Shown here piece after piece: positions 5,132-5,412 of a stretch of 5,412 bases of DNA. Position 1 is the stretch's first letter; each line of letters starts with the position of its first letter. The stretch lies in NCBI GenBank assembly GCA_964595365.1, contig CAZQQC010000157.1, positions 1-5,412 of the forward strand, read 5' to 3'. The DNA comes from Fen-1258 sp964595365 (GTDB lineage: Bacteria; Bacteroidota; Ignavibacteria; Ignavibacteriales; Melioribacteraceae). Below the pieces are notes generated by a model. That model did not search any database and was not told the DNA's origin. It saw nothing but the letters and a program-made list of their open reading frames with translations. The position numbers were made by a program, and so were the translations under genes.

Positions 5132-5412
5132 GTTTAATTATTTGCCCGGTCCTGGTGCAGGTGGATTCGGTGTTGTTTTTTCTCCTCGTGTCCCAATCCT
5201 AAATCCTTTATTGTTCGTGCCGATCAATACTCATCATAATTTGATAAGCCATTCCCCCGGGAATCATTTACTTCACTTTCATATATTGAATTAATCTTAG
5301 TAAAATCAACGTCAATCTTTCTGCATACTGCTAACTGCCAACTGTTAACTGCTTCTTCTATCCTGCATACGTAAAAAAGCTTTCACCGTTATCTTTCTGA
5401 TGAATCAGCAAA
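5132..5412. other. Spacer with a possible proline/glycine-rich C-terminal gene remnant
   Basis: No complete gene is supported. On the minus strand 5138-5230 reads GTNNKGFRIGTRGEKTTPNP followed by PAPGPGK and TAA. This looks like the disordered tail of a protein, but the frame closes upstream at a TGA (5231-5233) and there is no good start. In another frame, ATGGCTTATCAAATTATGAT begins a 14-codon frame. Either a frameshifted remnant or chance. Further right are an ATTCCC-CC-GGGAAT hairpin (5251-5264) and a CTGCATAC direct repeat (5321-5328, 5363-5370) around AACTGCCAACTGTTAACTGC, a string typical of intergenic filler. Confidence 0.4.

Noticed and set aside
5085..5294. Plus-strand 69-codon frame from GTG at 5085
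   Set aside because: Begins before the 30-bp palindrome and reads through it; no ribosome-binding site or domain.

Overview
The window is AT-rich and every supported gene lies on the minus strand. Protein character (PEGA lipoprotein, zinc-finger anti-sigma protein with an FG-GAP-like ectodomain, DUF4160/DUF2442 pair) and AT-rich spacers with degenerate micro-repeats fit the Bacteroidota/Ignavibacteriota (FCB) group. This is an inference from style; no marker gene fixes the taxon.

Layout from left to right. (1) 1-148: N-terminal part of a lipoprotein whose PEGA-like domain starts just after the lipid-modified cysteine; it runs off the left edge. (2) 413-899: an overlapping DUF4160-DUF2442 gene pair. 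(3) 900-1277: a gene-free spacer with a decayed antitoxin-like reading frame (983-1093) and AT-rich tandem-like repeats. (4) 1278-2720: a TTG-started single-pass membrane protein with a zinc-binding anti-sigma (HxxxCxxC) head and an extracytoplasmic FG-GAP/VCBS-like part. (5) 2770-3866: a REP/transposase element made of an IS200/IS605-type Y1 transposase between two related arrays of palindromes. (6) 3917-4972: a GTG-started 351-residue protein that looks like a very divergent sigma factor. (7) 4973-5412: its leader and promoter candidates, a 30-bp perfect palindrome, and a spacer with a possible gene remnant.

The most interesting reading is regulatory. The sigma-like gene and the anti-sigma-like gene are co-oriented, in the order expected for a sigma/anti-sigma operon, but about 1.2 kb of REP arrays plus transposase now separates them. 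The Shine-Dalgarno and GTG start of the sigma-like gene lie inside one arm of a 13-bp dyad. The other arm can instead form a local hairpin or, if a nearby TTGACA/TAAATT promoter is used, sits between its -35 and -10 boxes. The arrays themselves are unusual: several palindromes with different, internally complementary stems share one central CTTTAG core, and the same series occurs in the same order on both sides of the transposase.
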